This document shows, piece by piece, positions 22,473 through 34,600 of a DNA stretch of 64,000 bases. A program made the position numbers and the translations under genes. How positions within the stretch are numbered: the stretch's first letter is position 1; every line of letters starts with the position of its first letter. Source of the stretch: Elymus sibiricus (taxonomy: Eukaryota; Streptophyta; Magnoliopsida; Poales; Poaceae). The notes under the pieces were generated by a model that had not been told where the DNA came from, searched no databases, and saw only the letters and a list, made by a program, of their open reading frames with translations. The stretch is from NCBI GenBank assembly GCA_039707655.1, contig CM077674.1, positions 237,623,904 to 237,687,903 on the forward strand. Reading direction: 5' to 3'.

Positions 22473-24494
22473 GGAGTGAGTTGAACATCATTGATGCTTC
22501 AAACATGGAGTAGATACTCCATTTGATGCATGCAAGCCATGAGCCTAGCTATCTTGACTAATCCTTGATATTTCTCTTATGATGATGATCATATGTCTTG
22601 GACACATTTGCACCATTGTATTGCATCTAACTCCTTGTAGGTACTTGGATGAGCCACACTCCACAAAATTGCAATCAACTCACATCTTGAGCAATTTTGT
22701 TCTTGGCCAAGTATCTAGTGCTTGGGATGTTGAAACCAAGGACCAAGCCCTCACATATCCTTTTTGAAAAAATTAAGTTTTGAATCTCATTCTTGTCATT
22801 TTGGATACTCTTGAGTATTTCCCTGCTTGACTAACCCATGTAGGAAGATGAACTACAAAGATATGAAGCAATGCTCCGAAACCAACTTCTTTAAGCATTC
22901 ATCACAAGTTCAACTACATGACCAAGTCAACAACAAGCCCAAGGTATGTTCTCACATCTTCGAGAAGCCTAACTCCAAGTCATGAGTCTAGGAAAATCCA
23001 CAAGATGTGACCACATCAATGCTTTAAATGAAAGTGGTATCCCCACTTGTGCTTAAACGATGAGTATGACCTATGATCAAATGTTCTCATTTGACTCCTA
23101 AGTCAATATACTCATACATAGGTGACCTAGTCACCGACCCCAACTAGATGAAGTTTCCCTACTTCTTGTTTTTGTTTCTGCTCCTTGACTTTGTTTCAGT
23201 TGCTGAGTTTGTTTTCAAAAAAAACTTCATCCAGCTCTTAGTCTTATTTCTCTTACTTTCTTTCTTCCAGCTTTCTCTGTACAGTATTTTTGGCTCTGAT
23301 CAATTCCTTGAAAATCATATTCAAATTCATTGCAAATCTTTCAGAAAATTCCTTGCAAAGTGATCTGAATTGTTCAACATACTTCCTTGGTATTTATCTT
23401 GGCGTCACCGATACCATCCTTTTCGGTCTAACCAAAATTGATCTGCCCTAGATCTCTGTATCTCGGGCTCACCGATCCACTATGACTCGGTGCCACCGAT
23501 TTGGATATTTCGGGAGCCATTTCTTGACAAGATTTCATTTTCTATCCTTTCTAGCTCCACTTAATGATTCTTTATCCTCTCATGCATGCACTATACATCT
23601 TGCATTGCTGTGATATTCTAAGATCCCAACAAAGTACTCACTTACCATGAATCCCTTCTTGGTATGTGATGTCAAAGGGGGAGAAAAATCACATCAAAGC
23701 ATTCCTTCAACATCCCATTCACAGAAAAAGGAACCCTATCATATAGGGGGAGTCATACAAAAAGGGGAGGAAGACATGCAATTTTAAAAGAGGAGAGAAT
23801 TTTCTTGTGTTTCTAAGAGGGGAGAAACACTTGTCTTTCTAGTTGGCTTTATTGAATGATACTTGCCTTGATTCTTTTGCTCTGATTTTGCCTCACCCTA
23901 TCCAATCCCATTATCTAAAACATATTAGAATCAGGGGGAGAGGAAATGAACATCTTATCAGGAGCAAAATCTCTAGATCTTATTGAAAATCTTTCAGTTT
24001 TGGGGACATGTCTGCTGTTCAAGCTAGTACTCACTTAGTAGTACTCTTTATACATGTCATCCCAGTCTTGGTATTCATGCTGTTCTTACATTTAATTGGA
24101 GAGGAACTCTTGTGTTATCTTACCTTGTTTTCTCAAGTTTATCTCTTCAGGTACAACGCTCAAGAACTTCAAGGTAAGTATATGCATCTTGCGTGTGTGC
24201 ATGATGGTGACTTGCTTGTAAATACTTGTTTGCAAGAAATCACCATGTACACATGAGAAATTTCACCCATATCCTTTCTTCTCTGATGCATATAGACAAG
24301 ATACATATAATATGTCATGTCTTCTATTCATGTGTGCTTGTGGTAGCCAAAACCATAATACTTGAAGACTTGCACACATGTAAGGGGAGCTTGTATATTG
24401 CATATTTTCAAAGCTTTTACTTCTTATTGTCTAAATTCCTTTGAAGATTTAATGTTTTTATGTGTTGCCATCATTTACAAAAAAAGGGGGAGAT
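22473..24494 (+). other. Copia 3' untranslated region and polypurine tracts
   Basis: About 2 kb without a gene. It contains repeated purine tracts with AAGGGGGAG or TAGGGGGAG (near 23677, 23744, 23764, 23933), and the last, AAAAAAAGGGGGAGA at 24479-24493, is the plus-strand primer before the LTR. The dyad word TCGGT...ACCGA of the LTR recurs at 23396-23515. Confidence 0.65.
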
Positions 24495-26010
24495 TGAAAG
24501 CACATTTTCTCCCTTGGTGGTTTTGGTAATTAATGACTACACACTTTGTGGTTGAACTAATGTTTTCCATCAAGTATATTTCAGGAAAATCTCAACCATG
24601 GCAAAGGAGATGGAGAAGTGGAGTCCTCAAAATGCTAAGGACATGCATTGGCAAAAGCTCAAGACTCTACATTTTTGGTTAAGTGATCCAAGATCGCATT
24701 GAGTCCAAAGGAAAGCCAATACTATTAAAAGGGGATGAAGTTTTGATGATGATCTGGTTGCTCAAGTGCTTAGTGATATTGCTCCAAAACCCTTAGCCAC
24801 TTCCTCTATTTCCAACTCTAACCTAAAACCTAAAGCTATCTTGGTCCCACCAATACACTCCATTCCGGACCCACCGAGATCACCAGATAGAGCAGTTGCC
24901 AAACCCTAACAAATCGGTTTCATCGATATGGGTCTCGATCTCACCAAGATAAGGTGACCATCTCTCTGTTGCCTAGTGCATTATTTTTGGTCTCACCGAA
25001 AATGCACTCGGTGCCATTGAGATGGAGTGACCAACCTTCTATAATGTAATGACATTACTTCGGTCTCACCGAGAAGTTACCCATCGGTCCCATCGAGATT
25101 CCTAATGTTCATATTTTTGAACAAATCGGTCTCACCGAGTTGTCAACTTTGGTCCCACTGATTCTGGTCAAAAGTGTGTAACAGTTGGATTTTGTGTGGA
25201 GGCTATATATGCCCCTCCACCCCCTATTCATTTATGGAGAGAGCCATCAGACTGATACACTACTTCCACCACATATTTCTGAGAAAAGAACCACCTAATC
25301 ATGTGTTGAGATCAAGTTGCTCCACTCCCACCATTTGAATCTTGATCTCTAGCCTTTCCAAGTTGCTTTCCACTCAATCCCTTCTTCCACCACAGCCAAA
25401 TCAGTGAGGGGGAGTTGAGTGTTGGGGAGACTATCATTTGAAGCACAAGAGCAAGTAGTTCATCATCAAAACATCTATTACCTTTTGGAGAGTGGTGTCT
25501 CCTAGATTGGTTAGGGGCCGCTTGGGAGCCTCCGTTGTGATGTGGAGTTGAACCAAGAAGTTTGGCAGGGCAAGGAGATCGCCTACTTCATGAAGATCTA
25601 CCCCGAGTAAGGCTAGTCCTTCATGGACGTAGGTCATGATGGAATAGACAAGGTTGCTTCTTCATGGACCCTTCGTGGGTGGAACCCTCTGTGGACTCAC
25701 GCAGCCGTTACACTCCGTGGGTTAAAGTCTCCATCAACATGGATGTACGATAGCACCACCTATCGGAACCACGCCAAAAATCTCCGTGTCCCCCTTGTGT
25801 TTGCAACTTCTAATCCCTCTCCATTTACATTCCCACACTTCCATGCTTTACTTTTCCGCTGTGTATACTCTTGTGATGCTTGTGTTGAATGTATCTTGTG
25901 AGCTTAACATGTGCTAAACTCTACCTCAACTTGAAGAAATTAAAAACTGCCACTTTATCTTGTTGAGTGTGTAATCACCCCCTCTAGACACACTCTTCTT
26001 TGATCCTACA
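24495..26010 (+). repeat. Copia 3' LTR (1,516 bp)
   Basis: It is the direct copy of 17094-18532 with about 77 additional bases near 25580-25656 and scattered substitutions. TATATAT lies at 25204-25210. It ends at CCTACA, followed by the CCAGC duplication. Confidence 0.9.
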
Positions 26011-26098
26011 CCAGCCCTCCTACCCCCACACCATTGCATATCTCCTTTAAGTGTCGTGCCGAGGTATCCAGAGAGTCTCAACAGAGCAACTCTGGACA

Positions 26099-26322
26099 CC
26101 CCATGCACATGGGGTCTTTTGACCCCCGTGCACATGGGGTGGATAGAAAGTCTCTGGGTACCCCCTGCGCACGGGGTCTTTTGACCCCCGTGCGCATAGG
26201 GTACCACAAAACCTTCTGGATACCCTGTGCGCATGGGGTCTTTTAACCCCCGTGCGCGGGGTGGTGGTTTAGGCTCTGAGTGGCCCGTGCACACGGGGCT
26301 GCCTTAGCCCGTGCGCACGGGG
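26099..26322. repeat. Eight CCCCRTGCRCAYGGGG palindromes in the host copia LTR
   Basis: Near-palindromes of 14-16 bp such as CCCCATGCACATGGGG and CCCGTGCGCACGGGG occur eight times in 224 bp, in pairs separated by TCTTTTGAC-like spacers. They lie 36-260 bp upstream of the LTR TATA box at 26358-26365, a place typical for enhancer repeats. No frame is conserved. Confidence 0.75.
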
Positions 26323-26357
26323 TCCAACGGGCAGAAACCCCCACCCACCAAGAACAC

Positions 26358-26365
26358 TATAAAAG
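26358..26365 (+). promoter_or_regulatory. TATA box of the host copia LTR
   Basis: TATAAAAG in the LTR segment 26016-26899, followed by a pyrimidine-rich leader. It would start the genomic RNA of the host copia element, but the gypsy at 26900 now separates it from gag. Confidence 0.6.
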
Positions 26366-26899
26366 AGGACCTTCTTCCACCTCCATCCCTAACCCTAGTG
26401 TCTTTTTGAGCTCCCCCATTTCTACACCTCATTTTGCTCAATACTCTCAATCCCCCCACCCAAACTTGTTGAAACTTTAGGGATTGGGAGAGCAAGACCT
26501 GATCTACACTTTTACCAAACCAAATCGCATTCCCCTCAAGATTTATCCACCATTGACTTGTTACTCTTGGAGCTTGGTCTCCTATGCGGTTAGAGGTACC
26601 TCCAGAAGCTTCCTTGCTTGTGGTGTACTCCGGAGAAGTTTGTAAAGGTGTGGTTGTTGCCTTCAAGACCAACCCCGAGTGGTTCGAGGCTCATCCATTG
26701 GGGTGACTCAAAAGAGAATACGGTGAGCCTTCTGTGGCATTCCGCAAGCTTTGGCTCCGACACCGCTCTAAACGGAGAGTAGCTCTCCCCCAAAGAAGAA
26801 TGACCTTTGGGATAAAATCCGCGTCATCATGCCACTTGTGGTTAATCCTTTCCCACACTTTACTTTGCTTTGTATGCTTGTGGGCTTGCTAATTAGTTT

Positions 26900-27788
26900 T
26901 TTCATGTGGGGAATGACTATATATGGGGCCAGAGGCCCCTTTGTGTTCAGCGGGGGGAGCGCGTGCTACCTCGCCCGAAGAGCAGAGTCACCAGGGATCA
27001 CGCGTGCGCACGGGAGGCCAGTTTTTACCTAGGTTCGGGCCGCTGTGAAGCATAATACCCTACTCCTACTTTTTGTGGTATATCTGGTGGTCAAGCTCAA
27101 ATACAATGCTGGATCTCTTCTCGGCAGGTTGCCGGGGTGGCTAGCTACGCTCGTGTAGATGAGCTTTGGGGTGTGACAGTGGCTAACCTCCCTACTTGTT
27201 GCCTCGGTCCTCCTTTTATAGTGCAAGGGGTAACCACAGTGGCAAAACGGACATTTGTAGGTTGATTAGAGAGGCTATAATGCTATCATACCTAACCCTG
27301 ACGGGGTAGGACAAAAGCAATGAATGCGCCGTTAGGTGTCACATTGCGGAGCACCCCGGCAAGCTTGCATGTGCCAGCTGGGCGGACAGCCCAGCTACCT
27401 TGTATTCACTTGACACGCCTCTGGACATGTGTCACTAGCCATGCTTAATGTGTTGGAGGAGACGCCACATGTCCCGACAAGTCCTGTTGCCGCGCCTGCC
27501 CACTTGACACCTCAGGGATGGGATCTGAGTCCCTCGCTGCAGTGGAGCGGTGGCTGCGCCCTTGCCGGGAGGGGCTTGCCGGGGTAGGCCTGGCTTGGCC
27601 TAGTGCGGTCTTCTTCTCTGCATCCTTTGACGTTCTTGGCGAGGCATGCCGGTAATAGCCTTGATTGTTGGTTGCTTATCTCGTTGCCTTGCCGTCACGT
27701 GCCGCGTTGGTCTTGGGTTGCCAGGGTGCTGCTATAGTCTGTGCACAAGTTGGGGGTATGAGGCACCCCTGGTTCTCATGCACCGACA
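26900..27788 (-). repeat. 3' LTR of the minus-strand gypsy
   Basis: It aligns without gaps to the 5' LTR at both ends (26900 TTTCATGTGGGGAATG against 35116 TGTCGTGCGGGGAACG; differences are mostly C-to-T or G-to-A). TATAAAAGGA on the minus strand lies at 27211-27220. It is preceded, in element direction, by the tract GCCTGGGGGCTCC (27789-27801), the same as before the array LTRs. Confidence 0.85.
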
Positions 27789-28193
27789 GGAGCCCCCAGG
27801 CCTGGGCCATACGCGAGTCCGAAGCATCGTTGGGTCGGGCCCAAGCAGTGCGTAGACGCGTGGCAGGGATTCTCTGCAGTGAGTCCTGGGCAGTTTCCCT
27901 TTTGCGTGCCTCCCACGACGCGCGTTCAACGCGGGTCACAGGAGTAATCAATGCCATTACTCATGGGCCACTCCTTTCCCGCTTCTCGTCGCCACGCGCA
28001 CGACATGCATGGCATAGCGTGGGCGGCGGTTTACAGGAGCGTGGAGGGCCCGGTGTAACCGAGCGGTGCGCTGCGCGCTGATTGGTGGAGAGGGGCGGTC
28101 ATGGAGGAGTGCACCATCAGACGGGTAGCACACGAGAGTGGTGAAGTTGGGCGGCTGCCAGAGGCCACGGGCAGCCAGTCCTCGGGCTTCGCC

Positions 28194-28200
28194 TATAAAG
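28194..28200 (+). promoter_or_regulatory. TATA box of the antisense B3-like gene
   Basis: TATAAAG lies 98 bases before the ATG at 28298, with a CT-rich leader (TCTCTTCCATCTCCATCC) between. It is on the strand opposite to the gypsy gag-protease genes, so it would drive transcription independently of the LTRs. Confidence 0.6.
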
Positions 28201-28297
28201 GGAGGTGACGGGGAAGGCAGCGCTCACCCATCTCTTCCATCTCCATCCTCCGTACTGCCTCCATAATACTTCTCGTGGTAGAACCTTCAGTCTTGTC

Positions 28298-28982
28298 ATG
28301 GCCAGGGGGGAGGAGCCAGGTCAAGGCGCCAGCCTCTGCCGGGCGAACTCCTCGTCGTGGCCGGACTCTTTCACCAGCCGAGGCTGTGGAACCGAGCTCT
28401 GGTGGCAGAGGAGGGGCTGCTGGCCGAGGTCGTGGGAGAGGCAGGCCCAGGGGACGAGGCGGCCGCGGTAGGGATGGTGGTCGCAGTAGCACCATCTTCG
28501 CGTCCCCTCCTGCCGAGCCCCCGCCGTTGGAGGGGCATGTTGGGAGCAATTGGCTGGAGTTTCTCCTTACGCTGCGCCACCGCACGCGGCACTCGCTGAG
28601 GTTGCCACGTCGCTTCTCCACGGTGATCGAAGGAGATTGACTACGCAGTCTATGGATGCGCACGAGGGGATGTCCCAATGGGGACATCTGGGCCTCGATC
28701 GACGTCTCCGCCAGCGGTGCCATGCGCCTCCGACAAGGGTGGAAGACCTTTGTCAGGGTGCACAGCTTGGAGTCGGGGGACGTCCTCCTCTTGAAGCTGG
28801 TGGCGGCTGACATGGACTCTGTGAAGTTCTTCGGAGCTTCACGAGGCCGCCTCGGCTGCTGCACGGAGAGCTCCAGCGACAGTGGCAGCGACACTGCTTC
28901 CACCATCTCGGACGATGGTGGTGAGGAGGACGATGGCATGAGCCTTCACCGCGTCAAGGCGGAGCGCTCGGACTCGGACTAG
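28298..28982 (+). pseudogene. B3-like DNA-binding domain gene carried antisense in the gypsy
   Basis: From ATG 28298 the frame is shifted by one extra G in the run 28305-28310; after it one frame runs to TAG 28980-28982 with a single TGA at 28638-28640. Order: a basic RGRGRPRGRGGRGR stretch (28420-28460), a linker, then about 110 residues (28545-28855) with the pattern of plant B3 DNA-binding domains: SLRLPRRF, DIWASIDVSASGAMRL, GWKTFVRVHSLESGDVLL, VKFFG. A Ser/Asp/Glu-rich acidic tail follows. It lies between protease and 3' LTR on the antisense strand, as the Transposase_28-type gene does at 6850-10704. The B3 assignment is by pattern only. Confidence 0.6.
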
Positions 28983-30461
28983 GCTGCCGGCGGGCTAGGA
29001 GGGCTTGCCGGCAGCACCATCATCTGGGCTACCGGGAGCAAGTCAGGGCTCCGGCCTAGACACTCCTTTTGCCCTCGTCCCAAAGTTGACGGGGCCATCG
29101 GGGGAGTCTTGGTCCGAGGCCACCGACGCTTTCATCTCGAACTCGACGGCGCCATACAGGAAGCCGTACTCTGACGACATCGCCGAGTTCACACCGAGGG
29201 TGGCTGGTAGGGGCCCTTGTCAGGCACCGCCGCCCTACCCTGGCAAACCTCTAGGGGCCTGCCAACGTTTCGGCAGCCGTCGGCACGGTGGAGGCGTGTC
29301 ACCGTGTGCCTCGCTTTTCACCTTCTTCGTCCCGACAACCGGCACCGGCACCCCCTCCCCCGAGAGAGAGAGAGAGAGAGAGAGCACGGGGCAGTCGCTG
29401 GCGGCGGCCGGTAGTCTCCGGTCCCCCTTCATCATCCTTCCCTGTCTTGTCCGCGAGATGAACCCTGGCGGGGAGAGGCCATAAAATATAATTAGTCTCA
29501 ATATTAATGAAAATTTATTTCATCTTTGCTAGAATGTTGTGGTCAATTCCCCTCGATTGGTAATGTCTCTGTGCATTTACTTTTACCCTACGCTTCCTGG
29601 GAAGGCTTGCCGGTGTGTGGTTCCTTGCCGTAGGCACATCTATGGGACGGACCCGTCCTATTGGCTAAGGTGCGTCCGGCAAGATTTATCCTTGCCGCTT
29701 TTTACCCGGCGTCTCGTCGTGTCGAGCTTGACTCAAGTTAAAATGAGAGCGCGGTTATTTACAACAATATCCCTGCCGATCCGGCGTGGCCGCTCGGGTT
29801 TGCTGAGTGCGCTCAAAACAAGCTGTGTTGTTGAACTTAACTCGAAGCAAAACGAGGGTGCAAATGACTACGACAGAGTTCCTACGTGTGCAAGTTTTCC
29901 ATGCACAGAGAAGGGCACCAACTGAGGGAAACTCCTAACTATGATCGGGCTCTTGTCAGCAAAAAATGTTTTGCTTCAAGGGTCTTTCGTGACTTATCTT
30001 TGATGTACTTCTTGTCGTTCTGTTCGATGTGTGGTTGTCGGGTTCTTCGGCCCTACACCCTTTTTTCCCCGGTAAGTGTACACGAGGGGTCCTTGATCTC
30101 CCCAGAGATATACAGAAGAGAGGACAATGGCAAGGAGACTTTATTTTCTGCACATAAGGAGCCCCTGGGCCGGGGCCACAGGGTCCTCACCCTAAGCTTA
30201 CGAGTCTGCTGACAAGTCTGTACAAATAGTGATTGACTTAGAGGGGAATGGGTTGCCAGGAATGATCCTGGCAACCCATCCTTATGGACGGGACCGGCCG
30301 CTTAGCCACTCGTCAGAACTCGTAGCTCGACGAGGAGGGCAAAGGGCAACGATCCTGGTGCAGGATCCTCCGTTCACGGGGTGAGTATCGCCCTGAATTG
30401 TAGCTCTCCAACAACCCACTACAGAACAAGGCTGACCCGACAGTGTCCTCCTTGCTGGTAG
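28983..30461. other. Gypsy region after the antisense gene, no pol
   Basis: A plus-strand open stretch from 29005 to 29484 (159 codons, no ATG start, low complexity) follows the B3-like gene and could be its untranslated tail; I do not call it coding. AATATAATTA and AATGAAA near 29485-29515 could mark a plus-strand 3' end. Nothing in either strand matches RT, RNase H or integrase. Confidence 0.5.
29362..29384. repeat. (GA)n microsatellite
   Basis: About eleven and a half GA units in an otherwise GC-rich stretch. Confidence 0.95.
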
Positions 30462-31623
30462 CTACTGGGAGCTGAGCTGGGGAGGGCCCGCAGGTGCAGC
30501 CATTCTGATCTTCTTATTCTGGGCGTTGGAGTTTTCTGGCATGTCATCGACAGGTGCATAATCCCCCGAAGATGAGTGCCTCCCAGAGACCTTGCTGGCA
30601 TCCTTGCCCTTCTTTTCTTTCTCTAGCGGGGGCGGTTGCCTTGCCAGCGTCCGCTACTGCCGCCTCTTGGAACATCCATTCCATGCAAATCACCCCGTCT
30701 TTCTTGTCCGAGGGGATGGTAATGATACCCATCAGCCCCGGCATCTTGAGCGTGTTGTAGGCATAGTGTGATGCCGCCATGAACTTTGCCAGGGCTGGGC
30801 GACCCAGGATCCCGTTGTATGGCAAAGTGATCTTGGCTACATCGAACACAACCTTCTCAGTCTGGTAATTGAGTTCCCCGCCAAACGTCACCGGCAAGGT
30901 GATCTTCCCCTTCAGCTGGCTCCTCCCTGGATGGACCCCTTGGAAGGTGCCAGTAGGCTTGAGGTCTTCATCAGGGATCTGCAGCCTCTTGATCACGTCG
31001 GGTGAGATCAAATTCATGCCGTCCCCGCCGCCAACCAACATCTTTGTGACCTTGAGGTTGTTGATTGTTGGGGATACTAACAACGGCAAGCACCCGATGG
31101 CTGTTGTGTGGTCAGGGTGATCCTCAATGTCGAAGATGAGGGGCGTGCAGGACAACTTTAGCGGCTTTCGGGCGCCCAATGCCGGTTCTGCTATGTTGAT
31201 CTCTCGCGCCCACTGTTTGACTTGGCGGTGAGAGGCGTGCAGGGATGCACCACCGTCAACGCACATGGCATCGATGGATGGTGGCTCTCTGGAACTCTTG
31301 CTCACTGGACTCACTTCCATCTTCCTCAACATCATTATCATCATCTCCTTTCTTGTCTCGGCCATGCGCAGGCTTCTCTTTCTGCTGCTTGCCCTTGTCA
31401 CGGCAGACGCCCTACCCACCGTGATTTTTCTTGCCGGGACCTCCCACGCCTTCCTGGCCTTTCTCCTGGTCAAGCCGCTTGTACTCTACCCTCTGCTTCT
31501 TGGGGACTTGCTCAACCGTGCGACATTCCTGAAGGTCATGGCCCTTGGTGCGGTGGATCTTGCAGTATGGCCCGTCGGTATTGCCGGCCCTTTCTCCTAC
31601 TGTGGCATCCCGGCAGTCAGTTT
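30462..31623 (-). pseudogene. Gypsy gag zinc knuckle and aspartic protease
   Basis: This frame continues gag after an in-frame TAA near 31621. A C-x2-H-x4-H-x4-C knuckle (CKIHRTKGHDLQEC) lies at 31523-31566. A TAG interrupts near 31430. The protease follows (about 30700-31270): the usual catalytic block reads LVGGGDGMNLIS, so the Asp expected before the two glycines is Gly. ILGRPALAKFMA (near 30790) is the second conserved protease block. A frame change near 30590 leads into a short tail ending at TAG 30462-30464. The protease would process gag; with the Asp lost this copy should be inactive. Confidence 0.75.
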
Positions 31624-34600
31624 ACCCGGCAAGCTCGTTGCTGGGGCTGTCCGCCTTGACTTTCTTGGCAGTGTCGGCAGAGCCCTCGACGGCCATCACT
31701 GTTATCCCCTTGCACTTCTTGTTGTGCTTCTGGCCTTTTCCTTTCGGGCTAGCGGTGTCGTCGTCTTCGGAGTCGACTTCTCCACCAGTATCTTCTCCGG
31801 GCAGTCTCCTCCCCTCTTCCACGTGCGCACATTTGTCCGCCAAGGTGTATAGCTCGCTAACATTCCTCGGCAGCTTGATGTTCATCTTCTCCCGCATCTT
31901 CCTATTGCGTACGTTCGTGTGGAACGCGGCAATGACGGCGGTGGGGTGCACATTGGGAATGTTGCGGTGCACACGGCTGAACCTCTGTATGTACTTGCGC
32001 AGGGACTCGCCCTCTCTTTGCGGGATCACTTGCATATCACTGGGATGACCTTGTGGCCCCCGGTAAAGGCACCAATGAACTCGTTGCAAAGATCGGACCA
32101 CGAAGAGATGGAACCCTTTGGCAGGTTCATTAGCCAAGACCTCATGTTGGGCTTCAAGACCAAAGGGAAGTAGTTGGCGAGAACCTTCCCGTCCCTTCCC
32201 TCGGCAGCCCTCACAGCAATCGTGTAGATGCTTAGGAACTCTGCCGGGTTGAGGGTGCCATCATATTTCTCCGGCAGATCGGGCTTGAACGTACGGGCCT
32301 ACGGCCATCGGACTTGCTGCAGCTCCCGGGTGAAGGCGGGGTAGCCTACTGAAAAGGGTAAGAACCCATCTGCACCTGGGGCCGGCTCATCGACGGCAGG
32401 GCCGTTACGCTCGTCGGAGCGACGGCGCATCTCGTGATGCCGCTCGATGGTCGTTCGAGCGTCCTCCGCCTTTCTCTCCCGCAGCATGTGACGCTGATCC
32501 CGCTGCGTCTATGGATCTGATGAGGCCATGGACACCCGGTCGGGCTCATCAGATCGATGCGTCTACAGCTGGGTCGGCCGCTGTTGCTGTAGTGGGGGAG
32601 ATTGCACTGTTGGCGTAGCATTCCCGACAAGGCCCTTAGCTTGGGTTGTCGGGGCTACGGGGTGTTTTTGCGGAGGTGCGCCCGGCCATGATTTCTGGGC
32701 TTCGGCAAAGCCCAGGAGGTTCTGTATGGTGGTTCTCCACTCGTCCATCTTGTCCTGAGGTCCTGGCTGGAAGTTCAGCAACATCTGAGCTCACGCCAGG
32801 GCCTCGGCTGCCGTGGTAGGCATGGCTGGGAGTGAGGCATGCGACGGCGCTCGGCTTATGGCCGAGCCAGCAGGGGTGCGATCCCATGCCGTCCGGTCGT
32901 GGCGTCTGCTCGCCGGCGTTCTGGCGTGGTGGAGGAGGAGGATCTTGCAGCTGCTCCGTGGGCGTCTTGCTGTGTGATACGTCTCCAACGTATCTATAAT
33001 TTTTGATTGTTCCATGCTGTTATATTATCATTCTTGGATGTTTTACAATCATTTTATAGCAACTTTATATCATTTTTTGGGACTAACTTATTGACATAGT
33101 GCCCAGTGCCAGCTGCTGTTTTTTTGCTTGTTTTTTTACATCACAGAAAATCAATACCAAACGGAGTCCAAATGCAGCGAAACTTTTTGGAGATTTTTTT
33201 GGACCAGAAGACATCCAGTGGGCCAAAGAAGTACCAGAGGGGGGCTCTGAGGGGAGCACAACCCACCAGGGCACGCCCAGAGCCCAGGCGCGCCCAGGTG
33301 GGTTGTGCCCACCTCGGTGGCCTCCCGCGCCGTCTCTTCGCCCTATAAATTCCCAAATATTCCAAAACCCCTGAAGATAACCCTAGATGAGAAGTTTCGC
33401 CGCCGCAAGCCTCTGTATCCATGAGAAACCAATCAGGACCCTTTTCCGGTACTCTGCCGGAGGGGGGATCATCACCGGAGGCCATCATCATCATCCCGAA
33501 GGTCTCCATGATGAGGAGGGAGTAATTCTCCCTCGGGGCTGAGGGTTTGTACCAGTAGCTATGTGTTTGATCTCTCTCTCTCTCGTGTTCTTGAGATGGC
33601 ATGTTCTTGATGTATCGCGAGCTTTGTTGATATAGATGAATCATATAGAGTTTTTCCCCTCTCTATTTTCTTGATGAATTGAGTTTTCCCTTTGAGGTTT
33701 TGTTATCGGATTGAGTCTTTAAGGATTTGAGAGCACTTGATATGTGTTTTGCATGAGGATATCTGTAGTGAAATTGGGATATCCAATTGAGTTACTTGAT
33801 GCATGTTATTGTGATCAACTTGCAGGTTCTGTGACATTGGGATCTATGCATAGGGGTTGGCACACGTTCTCATCTTGACTCTCCGGTAGAAATCTTGGGG
33901 CACTCTTTGAAGTTCTTTGTGTTGGATTGAATAGATGAATCCGAGATTGTGTGATGCATATCATATAATCAAACCCGTGGGTACTCGTGGTCACATTGGA
34001 GTGCCTAGGTGACATTAGGGTTTTGGTAGACGTGTATCTTAAGGTGTTATTCTAGTACGAACTCTAGGGCTGTTCGTGACAATTAATGGGGATGGCTCAT
34101 AAGATTGATCGGGAAGGATAACTTTGAGGTGGTTTCGTACCCTACCAGAATTTCTTCGTTTGTTCTCCGCTATTTGTGACTTTGGAGTGAACCTTTGTCG
34201 CACGTGAGGGATTTACATATGATTCAACTATGTCAACATTGTTGAGAGATTGCACTAGCGAAAGTATGAACCCCGGGCCTTGTTTCTAAGCATTGCAATA
34301 CCATTTTTGTGCCCGTTTACCTTTTGCTACCTTGCTGTTTTTATATTTTCAGATTACAAAAACTTATATCTACTATCCATACTACACTTTTATCATCATC
34401 TCTTCGCCGAACTAGTGCACCTATACAATTTACCATTGTATTGGGTGTGTTGGGGACACAAGAGATTTCTTGTATTTGGTTGCAGGGTTGTTTGAGAGAG
34501 ACCATGTTCATCCTACGCCTCCCACGGATTGATAAACCTTAGGTCATCCACTTGAGGGAAAATTTGCTACTGTCCTACAAAACCCTGCGCTTGGGGGGCC

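Larger units (their letters stand above)
17094..26010 (+). mobile_element. Full-length Ty1/copia element (8,917 bp), pol broken
   Basis: Both LTRs are present and the 5-bp duplication CCAGC flanks the element exactly (17089-17093 and 26011-26015). LTRs start TGAAAGCACATTT and end GATCCTACA. Order inside: primer-binding site, gag-protease-integrase-RT-RNase H polyprotein (18584-22472), a 2-kb untranslated 3' region and a polypurine tract before 24495. About 14 differences over the first 285 aligned LTR bases, counted by eye, indicate an insertion of moderate age. It sits in the host copia LTR. Confidence 0.9.

Noticed and set aside
28193..28939. 248-codon minus-strand frame opposite the B3-like gene
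   Set aside because: It has no motif, is a complement shadow of the GC-rich plus-strand gene and lies where the gypsy sense strand has no known gene.
29005..29484. 159-codon plus-strand frame after the B3-like gene
   Set aside because: No ATG start in the frame, no domain, and it includes the (GA)n microsatellite; kept only as a possible untranslated region.
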